Source: Sclerodactyla briareus (lineage: Eukaryota; Echinodermata; Holothuroidea; Dendrochirotida; Sclerodactylidae). Taken from it: a DNA stretch of 64,000 bases. The notes beneath the pieces are model-generated. The model was not told where the DNA came from. It made no database searches and saw only the letters and a program-made list of their open reading frames with translations. The position numbers and the translations under genes are program-made. Positions 1 through 12,076 of this stretch are shown piece by piece. How positions within the stretch are numbered: position 1 is the first letter of the stretch; each line of letters opens with the position of its first letter. Location: positions 229,054 to 293,053 of the forward strand of contig JAODTK010002998.1 in the NCBI GenBank assembly GCA_026419785.1, written 5' to 3'.

Positions 1-395
1 TCAGTTATACACCAAATGACGTTTTTTTTTTTTTCTTTGCCCTATAACTACTTCGAATAAGCACATTTTTATAGACTTTGACCTTGACCTTTTGTCATTT
101 CAAATTCATTAGATGATGTTTTGATCCACATGATCCAGAAATGACAATGAAAAACCTATACGAAAAACCCTAACTGCCACTAGTTCGATCATGATTGCCA
201 TTTGATCAGATGGTACCTTTGAGATCCCAAAAGGGCCACGGCAAATTTGATTGATTTGGCTTAAAAACATGGTAAAGGTCCACAATTGAGGGTCAAAGGT
301 CCCCACACAGATGGAGTTCAAACGAGTGGATCACAATGGAGTACCATCCTCAACCCGGCAGGACCATTTGATTCCCATGTTATGCCAAAAAACTA
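1..395. repeat. Dispersed-repeat DNA, no gene
   Basis: This stretch has a T run at 22-34 and a TGACCTTGACC run at about 79-92, the vocabulary of repeat family C further along (3.2-3.9 kb, 11.2-11.8 kb). The words around the T run and 'aagcacatttttata' recur at about 54,000-54,050, so it is probably part of an older dispersed element. The reading frame at 109-321 has no recognisable domain and I do not treat it as a gene. Confidence 0.4.
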
Positions 396-399
396 GTTT

Positions 400-1140
400 G
401 GACCCGAAGTGACCTTTGATTGACCGTATTTTATGGCTGAAAATCTAATCAGTGCATACCTATATCCCACATCTATGCGCCAGATCAAAGTCACCATAGC
501 CCGGACGTCATCCGAATTTTGCTCATGAGCCTAAACAATAAATTACATAAAATAGGCTAAGTACCTGACTTAATAGTGACTTGCCGTGCCCAAAATCTAC
601 ATCAGATCGTGTTCACCCAACCCCCTGATGCTACTCCTGAAAATTGGTTGCAATTGCCACTTCAGTTCGAAAGATATACTGCTCCACCGAGAAAGTGCGA
701 CACACACACACACACACAACATGTAACGACCGGCAAACGAGGACGGTATGTGTTCAACCCCTATGCAAGCGAGGACAAAGTGTTTATGCTGTACACTATG
801 GAACTGTGGACACACCTGCACCGTGACACACTAACATGTATTTTTATATATTAAACGGGGGACACACAAGGCCGACTATAGACACCCAATGGAGGATCTC
901 GTTTATATGCACTGTTATGTTATTGCACACACCCTAGCCATATATTGAAACGAGGGACTTGTCCCCCATGAAGGTGTGTCTCGGTACACGGTGGAAAATA
1001 GACGAACGTCCTCGTTTCACACTGTAAAATGCACCCAAACACACACACAACAAGACACACACACATCCGAAACACACGCCTAGTCGACCAAAGTCTCCTC
1101 CTGAATTTCATTTCAGGCGAGACAAAAAGCGGTCATCACA
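400..1140 (-). repeat. Repeat family B copy with expanded (CA)n core
   Basis: The segment runs in reverse orientation relative to the copy at 20.3-21.3 kb. Shared landmarks include a block reading 'aaaatctacatcagatcgtgttcacccaaccc' (split: aaaatct / atcagat / gttcacccaacc) followed by a (CA)n tract at about 701-718. The far flank at about 1,080-1,120 matches the outer flank of the other copies (tcctcctgaatt / ttcaggcgagac). Between two CA-rich tracts (701-718 and 1,037-1,075) lies about 310 bp of extra sequence with several CGAGGAC/GTCCTCG words. The short frames here are shadows of microsatellite DNA. Confidence 0.55.
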
Positions 1141-3239
1141 TAGGTTCAGCATCAAGACCCAGGTCCTCTGAAGGGCCACTATGGCCAATCTACAGCAGGC
1201 CCAATCTGAATGATCTCCATGAATAAAAAACCGTGGGGGAATAGGTGATAAAGCTACCGAGGTCCCAGGAAAAGCCCAGGTGCCTAGCTGGCTGCACCAC
1301 TTTCATACCCAATTCATGCAGCCGGGCTCCAAAACTGGGTGCACCCGGCAGTTAATGTGCTTGGTATTGTACCATGCACCTCTGAAAAAAATAGAATCTG
1401 GTATGAAATCTTTAGCACCCATCTCAAATTAGGGTAGGTGACAAAAGTAAAATTACACCTAAATACTCATATATGGTATGTTCACTCCTAGATCTAGTAT
1501 TACCATGACATGTCAATTTGGCCTCTTTTCCCTACTAGGACCCTTGAATATTCTGAATCCGATGTATGACCATTTCATACACAGTGATTAGATATAGGGA
1601 TTACCCACATCTCACTACACGTGGTTATTTAGTATTCTAATTGGAGAGCACTACACACACATTGGCAGCTACATTTATTCTAATTGGAGAGCCAAACAAT
1701 TGATGCGAACGTGTTCATCAGAATATTGGTTCTCATAACTAGCACTTATTTGAATGATGCTCATTTGTAAAGGCCAATGGTCAATGAACAGATTTGCTCA
1801 AATGGAGGAGGTATCAAGATACACGAGCTATTCGTGGTTCTGCATATTGCCTTGTTTTTTCCCTTCAATTTAAGGAATTTATGACATCACAGAGGAACAA
1901 TGCAAAAGCTGCATAGGCCAGGCACAGTAGTTGCTGCATTTTTCGCGCCATGTGAACGGAAAGGACCAAAAGAAAAGGTAGTCGCTTAAAAATGAATGAG
2001 ATTATTCTTTAATATGTTGTGTTTATTCAAATCAATCTATGTTTGTTCGGTACAAGACATAGGTTTTACATTGACTTTGTATTATAGGAGACCTTTGCAG
2101 TAATCCGTGATGTCTCAAGGCACATTTTGCGATTTGCTTTATTGGTACACTGGTATTGGCTCGAAATTCGGTGTGGGGCGTCGGCGGTCATGATGTATAT
2201 GAAAAGAAGGATACAAGGTATTGTGTATATTTACATGACCATTGGCCTTCAAGGCCCATTGTTCATGTGGCCCATAAAATGAATCAGAGCAGAAATGAAT
2301 GCATTTGCTCAAATCCATATAAAAGGAAAATCACATTCAACCAAAAATGGGGGCCTCAATTTTTCGTCATACGAAAAACAGCCAAAAATCTGACAATATC
2401 TTTATTTTCAGCCTTTCATCCATTTTCACTGTTGCTTATATTCGACACGCGAATAAGAGATCAGTTTAAAAAAAAAACGCAGGTAAGTTTCATTAGGGTT
2501 GAATTTCATTAGTACTGCTGCAAGCATTGGGGTGACAATACATTTTTACTTTCTTAGTGAAAACAGTCTCCTTGATTTTTGAAATGAATCTTGAGACGAC
2601 AAGAGGAAGATGCTCAACACAGGTTCTATTGTATAGACTTGAGGTGAATAGATACATTACGTATACAGCTAAAAAATTGTCTTTCTTAATTTCGGTATTC
2701 TGCCAATTATGTGAATATGGGTGATCACCAGCTAGATGTTTTTGCTCTGGGATAGTGAACGTGGGTTCAATCAGCAGGAAGCTGGATTATCTGTAGGTAC
2801 TCCACAATAATTAAAGCAGGCCACTACAGTGCACTATACAATGACAAAGCTCTTTGGCATTCGTATTCATGTATCTCCATGGCAATGGGCACTAACTAGA
2901 GTTGTCAAATATGCAGTGTACAACGATTTATGCATCAATGTTTAGTTTGGGATTTTCCCAGCATGAGAGAAACAAAAACTAGAACTTCAGTTAGCTCTCA
3001 AAAAGGTATGAACGAAACGTGCTAGCAGATAAACCACTGCATGTTACATATTTCTTCTTACATTTGAGCAGTGGGTGACAATCTCAATTCACATTTGCCA
3101 GTACGAGTGGTTGGCACTGTTTGTTTGAGCGTCGGCCTTCCACCTCGGGAAACGGGGGTCAATATCGAAGGGACTTAACAAGGCACCAATGGTGCTGTAG
3201 CTCAAACCGACAAATTTAACCAAGGAACGAATGTACAAT
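1141..3239. other. No gene recognised
   Basis: AT-rich, intron-like sequence. The longest frame (plus strand, 2,156-2,512, 118 codons) shows no domain, signal peptide or splice-site framing that I can support. A 'GGAATTTATGACATCACAGAGG' type word (split: ggaatttatgac / atcacagagg) at about 1,873 resembles the minisatellite unit at 39.2-39.4 kb. Two weak tRNA-like words (around 2,760 and 3,130) suggest very old SINE debris. Confidence 0.4.
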
Positions 3240-3930
3240 TAGTGTTTTAAATGTTCAAGATCTTGAGGCCAAGGAGGCAGTATGAAGCAATGACTTATTG
3301 TGCCCCTGCTAACAGAGCTTTGACAATGACTTCATATGGCCAAAAAATGTTCCCTTAGAGTCAATGAAACATGTTGCTCACTTAGGTCAACATGCCATCA
3401 AAGAATGCCCAATTGAGAAGAGAAAGCGGAAATTTCACACAAGGGCCTATTGTGCCCCCTTCAATGACCTTGACCTTGACCTTCAATAGATCACAAAAGT
3501 CAATTAACTGATTGGGCAATTTGGTCCAATATCCATCATAGAATGACTGTTTTGCCTATTTCATCAGATTTACCTTTTCAATTCTAACGGCACTATATAC
3601 TGTTGAATCCAAAATCTGCTAAACAAGCTGAAAAAAAGAGCACTCCAAAGAAGAACATTAGGACACAGTTTCAAGAAAACCTAATGTACTTGGAGGAGGA
3701 GATACATTTGGAAAAAGTTTATAGTAATGGCCTATAGTGCCCCTTACCCGACCGTCACAAAGTCAAACATGTCTCGTGGGTCAATTACAATTTGTCCAAG
3801 CTTGGGCGACATCCGTCACAGAATCGGTTTGGGGGCAATTGATGACACACTAGATAGATAGGCTGTAGGGACAAAGTGGATCCGCGGTAGACTATTCCTC
3901 GTTATATAAAGCCTCCGCACGTAGGAAGAA
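3240..3930 (+). repeat. Repeat family C copy
   Basis: A diverged repeat with internal sub-repeats. Blocks start with 'ggcctattgtgcccc' and carry TGACCTTGACC or 'cgtcacaaagtcaaacatgtctc', followed by 'caatttgtccaagcttgg' and 'cgacatccgtcacagaatc'. Related blocks occur at 6,700-6,960, 11,220-11,830 and, with variation, 63,010-63,560. No coding potential seen. Confidence 0.55.
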
Positions 3931-3939
3931 AGGGAAAAC

Positions 3940-4870
3940 TTTGCTTGATTGCACTAATGGGCCCCTCGGGCCCAAATGGGCCTCAAAGTCCAAATTACTG
4001 AGAACCCGAAGTAAGCTACTGGACCCTTCATTATGACCAAACAGGAGCACTGACTTGTGCATCAAATTTGCAGAAGCATTTGCAAGGATTTCAGGTGATG
4101 GGCCCTAGGGCCCACATCGTTCGCGAACAACCACAATGGACCACTAACCGAGGAGTATTACATGTATCTTCAAAGAATACTAATTGAAGCTTGTGGAGCA
4201 GATGCATTGAGAGCTTGTGGAAGTACCATTGTGTGAAATTTCATAGAATGGGCCCTCGGGACCAAGTGGGCCCTTGGATTGAAAATTCCTGAACCCCACC
4301 CCAAAGGTAGCTTTGATAGACATAATCTGACCGACGTCATACTGTGGCACCCCCCAAAACTGTAAGAGGAGAAGCTTTTTGAATAATTCCACATAGGGGC
4401 AATCAAGGCCACAAATAAGCCTGGGTCCCAAATCCTGGAACACACAAAGGTACGTCTGTTAGTACCATCATTATTACCGAACATAGCACGGTGCAAATAA
4501 AATTTTAGGAGATAAAATTTGCGTTATTTCACATGAGGGGCCCTTGGCCGAACTGGCCCTGGGTCCCAAAATTCCTGAACACTCCCAATGGCCCTCATCC
4601 AAGGAACAATACATGTAACTTTGAAGAAACTAATTGGACAACTGTGGGAGGAGGATGCATTTCAAGTCATGTGTGAAACTCATAAACATGGGCTCTCCGG
4701 CCAAAAGGGGGACTTGAGCACAAATTTCCTGAACACCCCAAAGGTACGGCGGATAGACCATCATTATGACCGAACATCAGCACTGTCGCACCAAAAATTG
4801 TGTTTTGGTTAGTTTAGTGAATAAGGGCAGGAAGGACAAAATCCTCTAAAGACCCCGGAGCACAACATCC
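3940..4870 (+). repeat. Diverged tandem array with GGGCCC core (family D)
   Basis: At least three blocks of roughly 250-300 bp repeat the same order of words: a 'gggccctcgggcccaa' core, 'attcctgaacaccccaaagg', 'gatagaccatcattatgaccg', 'cactgtcgcaccaaaa'. Blocks start near 3,955, 4,250 and 4,540, with a partial one at 4,690. The minus-strand frames at 4,170-4,496 are products of this repetition, not genes. The array abuts the poly(T) tail of the LINE at 4,886. Confidence 0.6.
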
Positions 4871-4884
4871 AAGGAAAGAAAATT

Positions 4885-5156
<272 letters not shown>

Positions 5157-6690
5157 CACCAACCATAAATAATTCGCCCGTGATTCCTGAAAAATAATCA
5201 AGACTGTTCTTGAACACATTCACACTCTTGAGAGAACAACATTTTCAGGAAGACAATTCCAATCAGTGATCATCTCTGCGAAGAGAATCTTCACGAATGT
5301 CAACACCTGCAGCGCTTGCCCACGAAGCTTGAGACAGTGGCCCCTATGAGTTATAACATTGGAAAATTCAAAGAAGTAGTGGAAGGACAGTCCATCGAGT
5401 CCATGACAATTTTGAAAACCTGATACGTCACCGAATTCGCCTAAGCTCCATGGTAGTTAGACCGCGACGCCTTAATCGTCCTCGTAGGATAAATTTTTCA
5501 GATTTTCAGACAGTCAATCATTCTATTGACTACGATGAACGTTTTCAATAACCTGCTTGTCTTTTGCAAAGTAGGGATTCCACACTTGTACAGAATATCC
5601 AGGTGAGGTATTACCTGTTGCTAAAACAGCCTTACGACCATTACATTATCAAGGAAACTGAGGTGACGTCTGATCAAGCAAGCATCCAATTACCTTTTTT
5701 AGCAGCTTCGGCACACTGATTGGAAGGTTCAAGAAGAATCAAAACCAAACCACAAAGATTTTGTCTGAAATCACCTCCGGAATATTTTGGCCATTTAACT
5801 TGTAGGAAGCGATGCGATTGTGAAAACCAACATGCATAATTGCACTTGTCGACATTGAAAACATTTGCCAGTGGAAGACCATTGGAAATTATATCCAGAT
5901 CCCTATGAACAATTTCAGCATCATCATCGAAAAACCGACCTCCGATACAAACTGGGTGTCGTCTGCGAACTTCTAAACCCTGGAATGAACAGAACCTTCA
6001 GATCGTCAATATACGCCAGAAAGAGTACGGCCCGAGAACCGATCTTTGGGGAATGCCACTAGTGACCTTTTGGCCAAGAAGACGACCGCCCATTAATGAC
6101 AACTCGTTGTTCCCTATATGAAGCCACTCACGAACCACTTAAGGACATTCCCCTCAATGCCAAAGCTCTCCAACTGGACGCAAGAGCCGCTCATGGGAAA
6201 CCTTGTCAAAAGCTTTTGAAAGGCCAGGAAAGATCATCAACAAAGCATGGCCGTTGCAACCGAAAAGGTAACATCTCCATAATTCAAGGGATAGTCAAAC
6301 ACGAAAACGATTGTTCCTAAACCCATGCTGAGAATCCCTAATCAGACTATGTCATTGAAATAATAAACCAATTATATCCCGAATGATTAATTCCATTACC
6401 TTGCAGACAACACTAGTAAGACTGACTGGCCTGGACTTAATACAAGGGGAAAGCGACCGTTACCTCTCTTGAAATAGGAGAGGCAACATTTGCTCTCTCC
6501 ACTCATCCGGAAACAATACTTTTGCAGAGTTTATTGAAATTAATAGCTAATGGAACAGACAACTGTCGGAAGCAAAGATTTTAGTAAAGACGGGAAAATG
6601 CCTCAGGACCAGGAGCATTATCACTTTTGAGCGTCTGCAGTTTCTCCTATACTAAACCAGGCAAAGCCACGATATTTAAAATTTGTAGAG
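5157..6690 (-). pseudogene. Decayed non-LTR retrotransposon (reverse transcriptase region to 3' end)
   Basis: Translating the minus strand in shifting frames gives the ordered landmarks of a LINE reverse transcriptase. These are a 'LKSDNAPGPE' block (about 6,650-6,620), 'KAFDKVSHERLL' (about 6,228-6,185), 'GIPQRSVLGP' (about 6,060-6,030), the catalytic 'FADDTQF' (FADD at 5,969-5,958) and the C-terminal 'DWNCLPENVV' with 'NVFKNSLDYF' (about 5,265-5,185), followed directly by the A tail. The AP endonuclease and any ORF1 are absent, so it is 5' truncated. Many stops and frameshifts mean it is dead. C-terminal style suggests the CR1/Jockey/L2 superclade; the exact clade is not resolved. No clear target-site duplication was found. 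Confidence 0.9.
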
Positions 6691-6964
6691 GTAGCGTTTT
6701 GCAGTTTTAAATTATTGGCCCATTGTGCCCATGTAATGCCAGGGACCTTGACTTCAGGTGGTCAACGATGACCCAGCAGTCAATAACATTGTGAAAAGGT
6801 CGGTCCGATTCATCAGAGCACAAAACCTCTTGTGGACCAAAAAGCAAAAGTTTAAAGGACTGGATAGATAGCAGGAGAGGGAGGAAGGACATGGGCCATC
6901 ACAAGTAGCTCAACAGATAAGCTGGTTTGAGCTAACAAAGAGTGAAGTTGCCACTCCATTTAGC
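6691..6964 (+). repeat. Repeat family C fragment
   Basis: Starts with 'ggcccattgtgccc' and ends with 'gccatcacaagtagctcaacag...gctggtttgagctaa', closely similar to 11,765-11,815 ('gatcacaacagctcaaccagg...gttggtttgaagctaa'). It lies on the 5' side of the LINE at 5.2-6.7 kb, and repeat families C and D lie on its other side, so the LINE appears to have landed inside a repeat block. Confidence 0.5.
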
Positions 6965-7215
6965 GTTTTGCGGTGTGTGATCATTACTCCATTTCACTCC
7001 AGTGGAGAAAATCGTGGCCCATTATGGAGAATACTTCACTCATCTAGAGTGGAATTTTTCAAGCTGTCGAGTGTGCTGACTGACCACTCCATTCCATGGA
7101 GAGAGTTTGGTGATCATCACTCATTTCAAAGCGCATTTTACTGCCATTGGAGCGAAATATTACACTATACATTCGAGGGTGTGCTGAAAGACTACTTCAT
7201 TAGAGTGAAATTCAC
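6965..7215. repeat. Cluster of short CACTCCA/TGGAGTG palindromes
   Basis: Five imperfect palindromes built on ACTCCAnTGGAGT recur about every 50 bp: 'actccagtggag' near 6,998, 'acttcactcatctagagtgg' near 7,032, 'actccattccatggag' near 7,085, 'tgccattggagcg' near 7,143 and 'ttcattagagtgaaat' near 7,197. Each is joined by similar linkers (gtgtgctga..gac). This looks like a diverged tandem array whose unit is itself a small inverted repeat. The frame at 6,968-7,396 passes through it and shows no domain. Confidence 0.5.
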
Positions 7216-8284
7216 TTTGTTTTTAGTGAGCTTGCATGTGAGTGACATGGCTTATACTAGACAAAACATGACAATTTCCGGGATGAAGTTGTCAGTAGGT
7301 TTTGGATTCATTGCGGGTGAGTTACAAAAGAAGACCAGAATATTCCCAGGGTTGGTCGATTTCCCTGATGGATTTTCCAACACGGAGTGCAGTTAGATTT
7401 CCAAGACCGGGCGGAAATTCCAACTGATCAGGTTATGAAACGCTCCAACAACCAACAATCCATCATGCTGTCTTTTTTAACATATGGCACAGTTAGAATT
7501 AATGCCATAGATGTCGTTATTTAACAGGCTATTTAACAGGGGGAAAGAGAGGAACTTGCATGAGTATCTGACATTGATATGCTATTTGCCAGCAAAATAC
7601 TGAAATTCTCAGTATACTGTTTGTTGGCGGTGTCCCATTTGGTGTTCCATATTGAATGAATCGGGGCTGTTCACGCGCGAACGCAATCGAATTGTACACG
7701 AAAAGGAATCTCCCATTTGCCTGCCCAATCAATAGACCCATAGGGATACCCAAGGGGGGAGCCCAAAAATAGTCTTTGTTGTGTATTCGCACGAAATCGC
7801 ACACCCAATCAATAGACATCAGAAATAACACAGGAGCGAAAAAAATAGGCTGTGTACTTATGCGCACATTCATGTAGGGTGTAGTAAAAGCAAATGTAGG
7901 CCCTAGTTCAACTTCACCGCCAGACAAGTCCAGTCATTGAGACTGGCGTACCAGCAGTTCACCGATCATACTTTCGTTCCATTATACTGCACAAATTTCC
8001 CAAAAATAGATCATTCAAAATAATGGATTCTGTTGATCGGGAAGTATTTGCACTGCATTCGTGGTTTGTGAATCATTGAAGAAAGAGGAGGAAATAACTT
8101 TTGTTCTGCTCAGTGGCTGGTGTGAATATGAAATGGGCTAAATGAAGCAGGATTGTTTCTTGTGTGAGATTATTTTGTACAATAAAAAGAAATGACAAAT
8201 AATTAGGTTTGATTTCATTTGGAATTTTATTATGTACCATTTGACTTTTGGGCAGTAGTCGTGGAATTGGTCAACAAACATTGA
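7216..8284. other. No gene recognised; one open frame of 132 codons
   Basis: The minus-strand frame at 7,927-7,529 is open for 132 codons and contains a near-duplicate of 'cccaatcaatagac' 80 bp apart (about 7,724 and 7,803). It shows no motif or splice context that I recognise. I give it little weight as a gene. Confidence 0.3.
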
Positions 8285-9075
8285 AATTTGCCAAGAACCG
8301 GGTAGTTTGTTGTTGTGCGCGTACCTGTTGAACAATAGTAACATGAATGCCCATGTCTTTTTCGGATCAGGTCAGATGTCATCGAGGTGATCGTCTGAAG
8401 ACCTTATAAACCAACATTCATTGTTTCTCGTCCAGTGAAGTGGTCCTCTGGATACAAAGCCGCTAAATGGTAGCCTGGTGCCGCCGCTAACATCAGACCC
8501 TTGCTTTCCATTAATTACTATAGCACACTCTGACTCGTTACATTTAGATTCCAAGAACAGGGTAGTTCGATGTTGTGCGAGTCCCCGTGTGAACCATACA
8601 CAAATGAATGCCATAGTCCTTGGGAATCCGGTTCAGAGGTCATCAAGAGGTGATCGTCTGAAGACTTTTTAAACCCAAATTCATTGTTTCTCGTCCAATG
8701 AGTTGGTCCTTGCTCACAAGCGCTAAATGGTAGCGGGTGCCCCGCTAAAACCACCCTTGCTTACATTAATTAACTATATACCACTCGGACGCTGTTACAT
8801 GTAGAATTTCCAAGAACCCCCAAGGGTAGTTTTCGTGTTGTGCGAGGCCCCGTGTGAACAATAGTAGCATGATGCCATGGTGGCGATCAGGGTCACAGGT
8901 CATCAGAGGTGATCGTCTGAAGACTTTAAAAAGACAAGTTCATAGTTTCTCATCCAATGAACTAGTCCTTGCTCACAAGCGCTAATGGTAGCTGGTGGCC
9001 CACTAAAATCACTCTTGCTTACATTAAATTACTAATATACAAACCCTCGGACTCTCTTACATTTAGACTCTACTT
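8285..9075 (+). repeat. Three-copy tandem repeat, ~260 bp unit
   Basis: Units begin with 'ccaagaaccgggtagtt' at 8,291, 8,551 and about 8,810. Each repeats 'gttgtgcg', 'gtgaacaatagtagcatga', 'aggtgatcgtctgaagac', 'gtttctcgtccaatga', 'ttgctcacaagcgctaa', 'cttgcttacattaatta' and 'ctcggac...tgttacattta' in the same order. Period is 259-260 bp. Similarity between units is high enough to follow by eye, so the amplification is younger than most repeats here. The frames at 8,372-8,754 are repeated shadows of the array. A lone 'gctaacaagcgctaa' at about 10,010 may be a stray fragment. Confidence 0.85.
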
Positions 9076-11219
9076 ATCCTCACTTGGAACCCAAAGATCT
9101 ATAACATTATGTTTGACAGTATTGTGTTGGCTTGAAGTTGAGGGGACAAAAATTATAGTTTGGGGCTGTTCTACCCGTTTGATCAATTTTGTATAGCAAT
9201 TTGTTTCCAGTCTTACTTGGCTAGTTAAGTTGTGTGTGATTACAACAGCATACGTCAAATTCAGTGAAGGGAAGCTCCACTAAAGATTTTCCATCCCCAC
9301 GTCTGTATGAATAGATCTACATTTTTAGTAACGATCTTCTCATTGATAACATTCCCTGCTGTACCATAACTGGATACAATTAGTGCGAATCACTTTACAG
9401 CTTACACTGCCACATTTATCAGGTTAGTTCTCCATGGATTATTAAGTCAATCCGGAAGAAAGAATGTGAACAAGAATAATCTATTAATATAAGCTTAAAC
9501 AATGAATGACAAAGAATAGGCTAACCTATGACCACTTATTAGTAAAATCTGTACTCAAAATCTTGAACACCCAACCGCGATACCCCATACAAAAATTACA
9601 TAATTTCGGTCTTACCATTCGCATGAATCCTGACTCTGAATCCCTGATGAAAAAAATTGGAACTAAAAGTTAAGACATAATGCCAGTTTTCATGGAAATC
9701 CAACCACTCTGAGATGTCGTGAAAAGTTTTGCGAATTTAGACACTTGAATGGGCGTCCCATTACCTGAATCTTCCATTAACAGTTGGAAAACTGACTGGA
9801 TTTTGACCATATTCACCAATTGTGTGAGAACCCTTCAAACTTTGAAATGTCGTGTGGATTAGCATATTTTATTTGAAAATCAATCAGTTCATCTACGTTT
9901 TATTTCCTGCCCTACATTTTAATAACTGCAAATCTAATCAGTTTCACCCTACTTCATTTCCTGCACTTATGTGCCCGGATCAAATCACCGTCACTGATCT
10001 GTAATCTTGCTAACAAGCGCTAACAATACTCAGAAAGATCAACATGTTTTATTTTCCACTTTATCCCTACTACAGTATGATGGTAAGGTTCTAAATTTAC
10101 CTTACTTAAGGCCTGAATTATTAAAGGCGTCGGAAGAGAGGGTGACATTATTCTCATTCTCTCACAAGTGGCGACTCGTAATCACTTGACATACAAGATC
10201 CGATCACGGCCGGCCACTTGTCCTGTGGTCATGGTTGACCCTAGCCTGTATAAAATAAATACTAGTAAATTATTGACACAATGACAAGATAAACAACATA
10301 CTCAACGCAAACAAGAAGTTCAGGATAGCTGATATAACCATTTTACTTCGTCTGGATCCCACTGACTTTAGTTTCTAATGTAAACATGGCTTAGTTAGAA
10401 AATTCACGCAAAAGTATCAGACCGTTCCGATGATCACCTCACCCCCTTCGCACCACACAGGCTCGTACTGAGGGTTGACTTGTTCTGTAGTAATAGTATA
10501 ATCTTAGTATATATGGCTGTAGCCTAGGACTCGTTCACCTCTACGAACCCCTATAAAGTAGAAGGCTATGCTTCAAACATGCAAATTACTCCCAAATCCT
10601 TGGTTTTCAGATTCTATTTATCCGATCTTCGAAAACTTCTGTATCTCTCTGTACAACCCATCTCACTATTAGAACTAGATGAGTAATTTCCATGATTATT
10701 CCGTAGAACGAGAAATCTCAAGTGTCACTTTCGAGTGACTTGCCGTGGATCCCTTGGTCCGGTCCTTGTAAGGTTAAGTGATGCCCAGTATTGGCACTTC
10801 CGGTTGTAGGTATGGTGCTTTCTTCGAAGTGGTGACTTTGGTACTTACCAGGTAAGAGAATCAACCGTACATGCTCCAAAGTGATGTGACGCAGGACACG
10901 AACCCCTGGTTTTTTGTCCGCCTCTACCTGGTATATACGGTATCATACGAAGTTCGAAAGATGCACATATGTTGACATATAAAACATTCTAGGGATTGCG
11001 ATGTCAGATCTCTGAGTGAATTATAGGAGAAATGAGGAGACATGGGAAAATATGTCTTTTCCAAGCAATGAAACCTCCTCAAAACTACCGAACCTTACAT
11101 GACATGTAAGTTTGTGATCATGCTGTGAATAAGCACCTTTCAAGAAAACATTAGAAAATTGCATTGAGAACAACCCAATCCTCTCATAGCAGAAATGCAT
11201 TTTGGTAGATCTAAACAAA
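9076..11219. other. No gene; includes a family B fragment
   Basis: About 9,500-10,020 resembles family B in the 'aataggctaa / aaaatct / gaacacccaacc' orientation, but more diverged than other copies. The remainder, about 10,030-11,219, is AT-rich unique-looking sequence without a supported gene, RNA or regulatory element. Frames at 8,969-9,258 and 11,021-11,218 are short and show nothing recognisable. Confidence 0.4.
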
Positions 11220-11829
11220 GTAGTCTCTTATTCCTCTTAAATGACCTTTTGACCATGACATTCCTCCCAAAAAAAAAAAAAAAAAAAAAAAAGAAAAAAA
11301 CGGTCAAAGTGTCCCAGGTGTCATGAACATGGTTCCCATTCGGTCCACACTCATCACAGTATGACTGGAGGGGCCAATAATACTTCTTTTCACCCGATGT
11401 TTACTGTTTCATTTCCAACTCCAATGTGATTATATGATGTTCCCATCAATATCTGTGTACAAACTGAAAGGAACACTACCCAAGGAACACCTATGACTGA
11501 GTTTCAAGACAATCTAATACATTTTGTAGATAGAAGATACATTTTGGTAATTTTGAACAAAATGGCCATTGGTGATGGCTTTTAACACCTTTGAACCTGA
11601 ACCTTCACAAGGTCAGAAATGTCTCTAGTGTCAATGATGCATTACGTTCAAGTTGGTCCAACACTCAATCAAGATTTATCAATTGGCACCGTAACAAAGG
11701 CGATTGTGGAAGCCCAGCAATCAATTGTGAAAACATAGGAAGTGTAGATAGGTAGATAGAATGACTGGCGGATCACAACAGCTCAACCAGGAATAGTTGG
11801 TTTGAAGCTAAAAATGGTACATGTTGACT
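11220..11829 (+). repeat. Repeat family C copy with internal A run
   Basis: Contains 'tgaccttttgaccatgac', an A-rich run at about 11,270-11,300, 'ttcacaaggtcagaaatgtctc', 'caagttggtccaacactc' and the terminal words shared with 6,900-6,950. It is the most complete family C copy apart from the one at 3.2 kb. Confidence 0.55.
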
Positions 11830-12076
11830 TCGCGCTGGAAGCTCAGAACAAGGGATTGGAACAGGACAAACGAGGGTAGGCAATTTGCAAGTTGCCGCCT
11901 GCGTGAGATTACCCCCACCCCCACATTAAGGTACCGCCAAAGAGGCCTCATTCCGTGTACCTGCAGGAGGGATTCGCAGATGAAAATAGGTGCAGTATCC
12001 AGGTCTGTATCCGTGCTGGGCATTGAATAGGAACCGATCCTCTTGTGCGGCAAGTACACATAAAAAAAAAAAAAAA
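11830..12076 (+). repeat. Possible A-tailed SINE-like insert
   Basis: A GC-richer block of about 230 bp ends in a run of A at 12,062-12,076. It interrupts the surrounding AT-rich repeat DNA. Size and A tail fit a SINE, but I could not identify a convincing tRNA or 5S head, and no target duplication is evident. The opposing 119-codon minus frame (12,167-11,808) spans this block and is not supported as a gene. Confidence 0.3.

Noticed and set aside
3090-3190. tRNA-like words (gagcgtcggcctt...ggggtcaat)
   Set aside because: Degenerate A and B boxes with no cloverleaf that can be folded convincingly; at best ancient SINE debris. The similar word at about 2,760 is rejected for the same reason.
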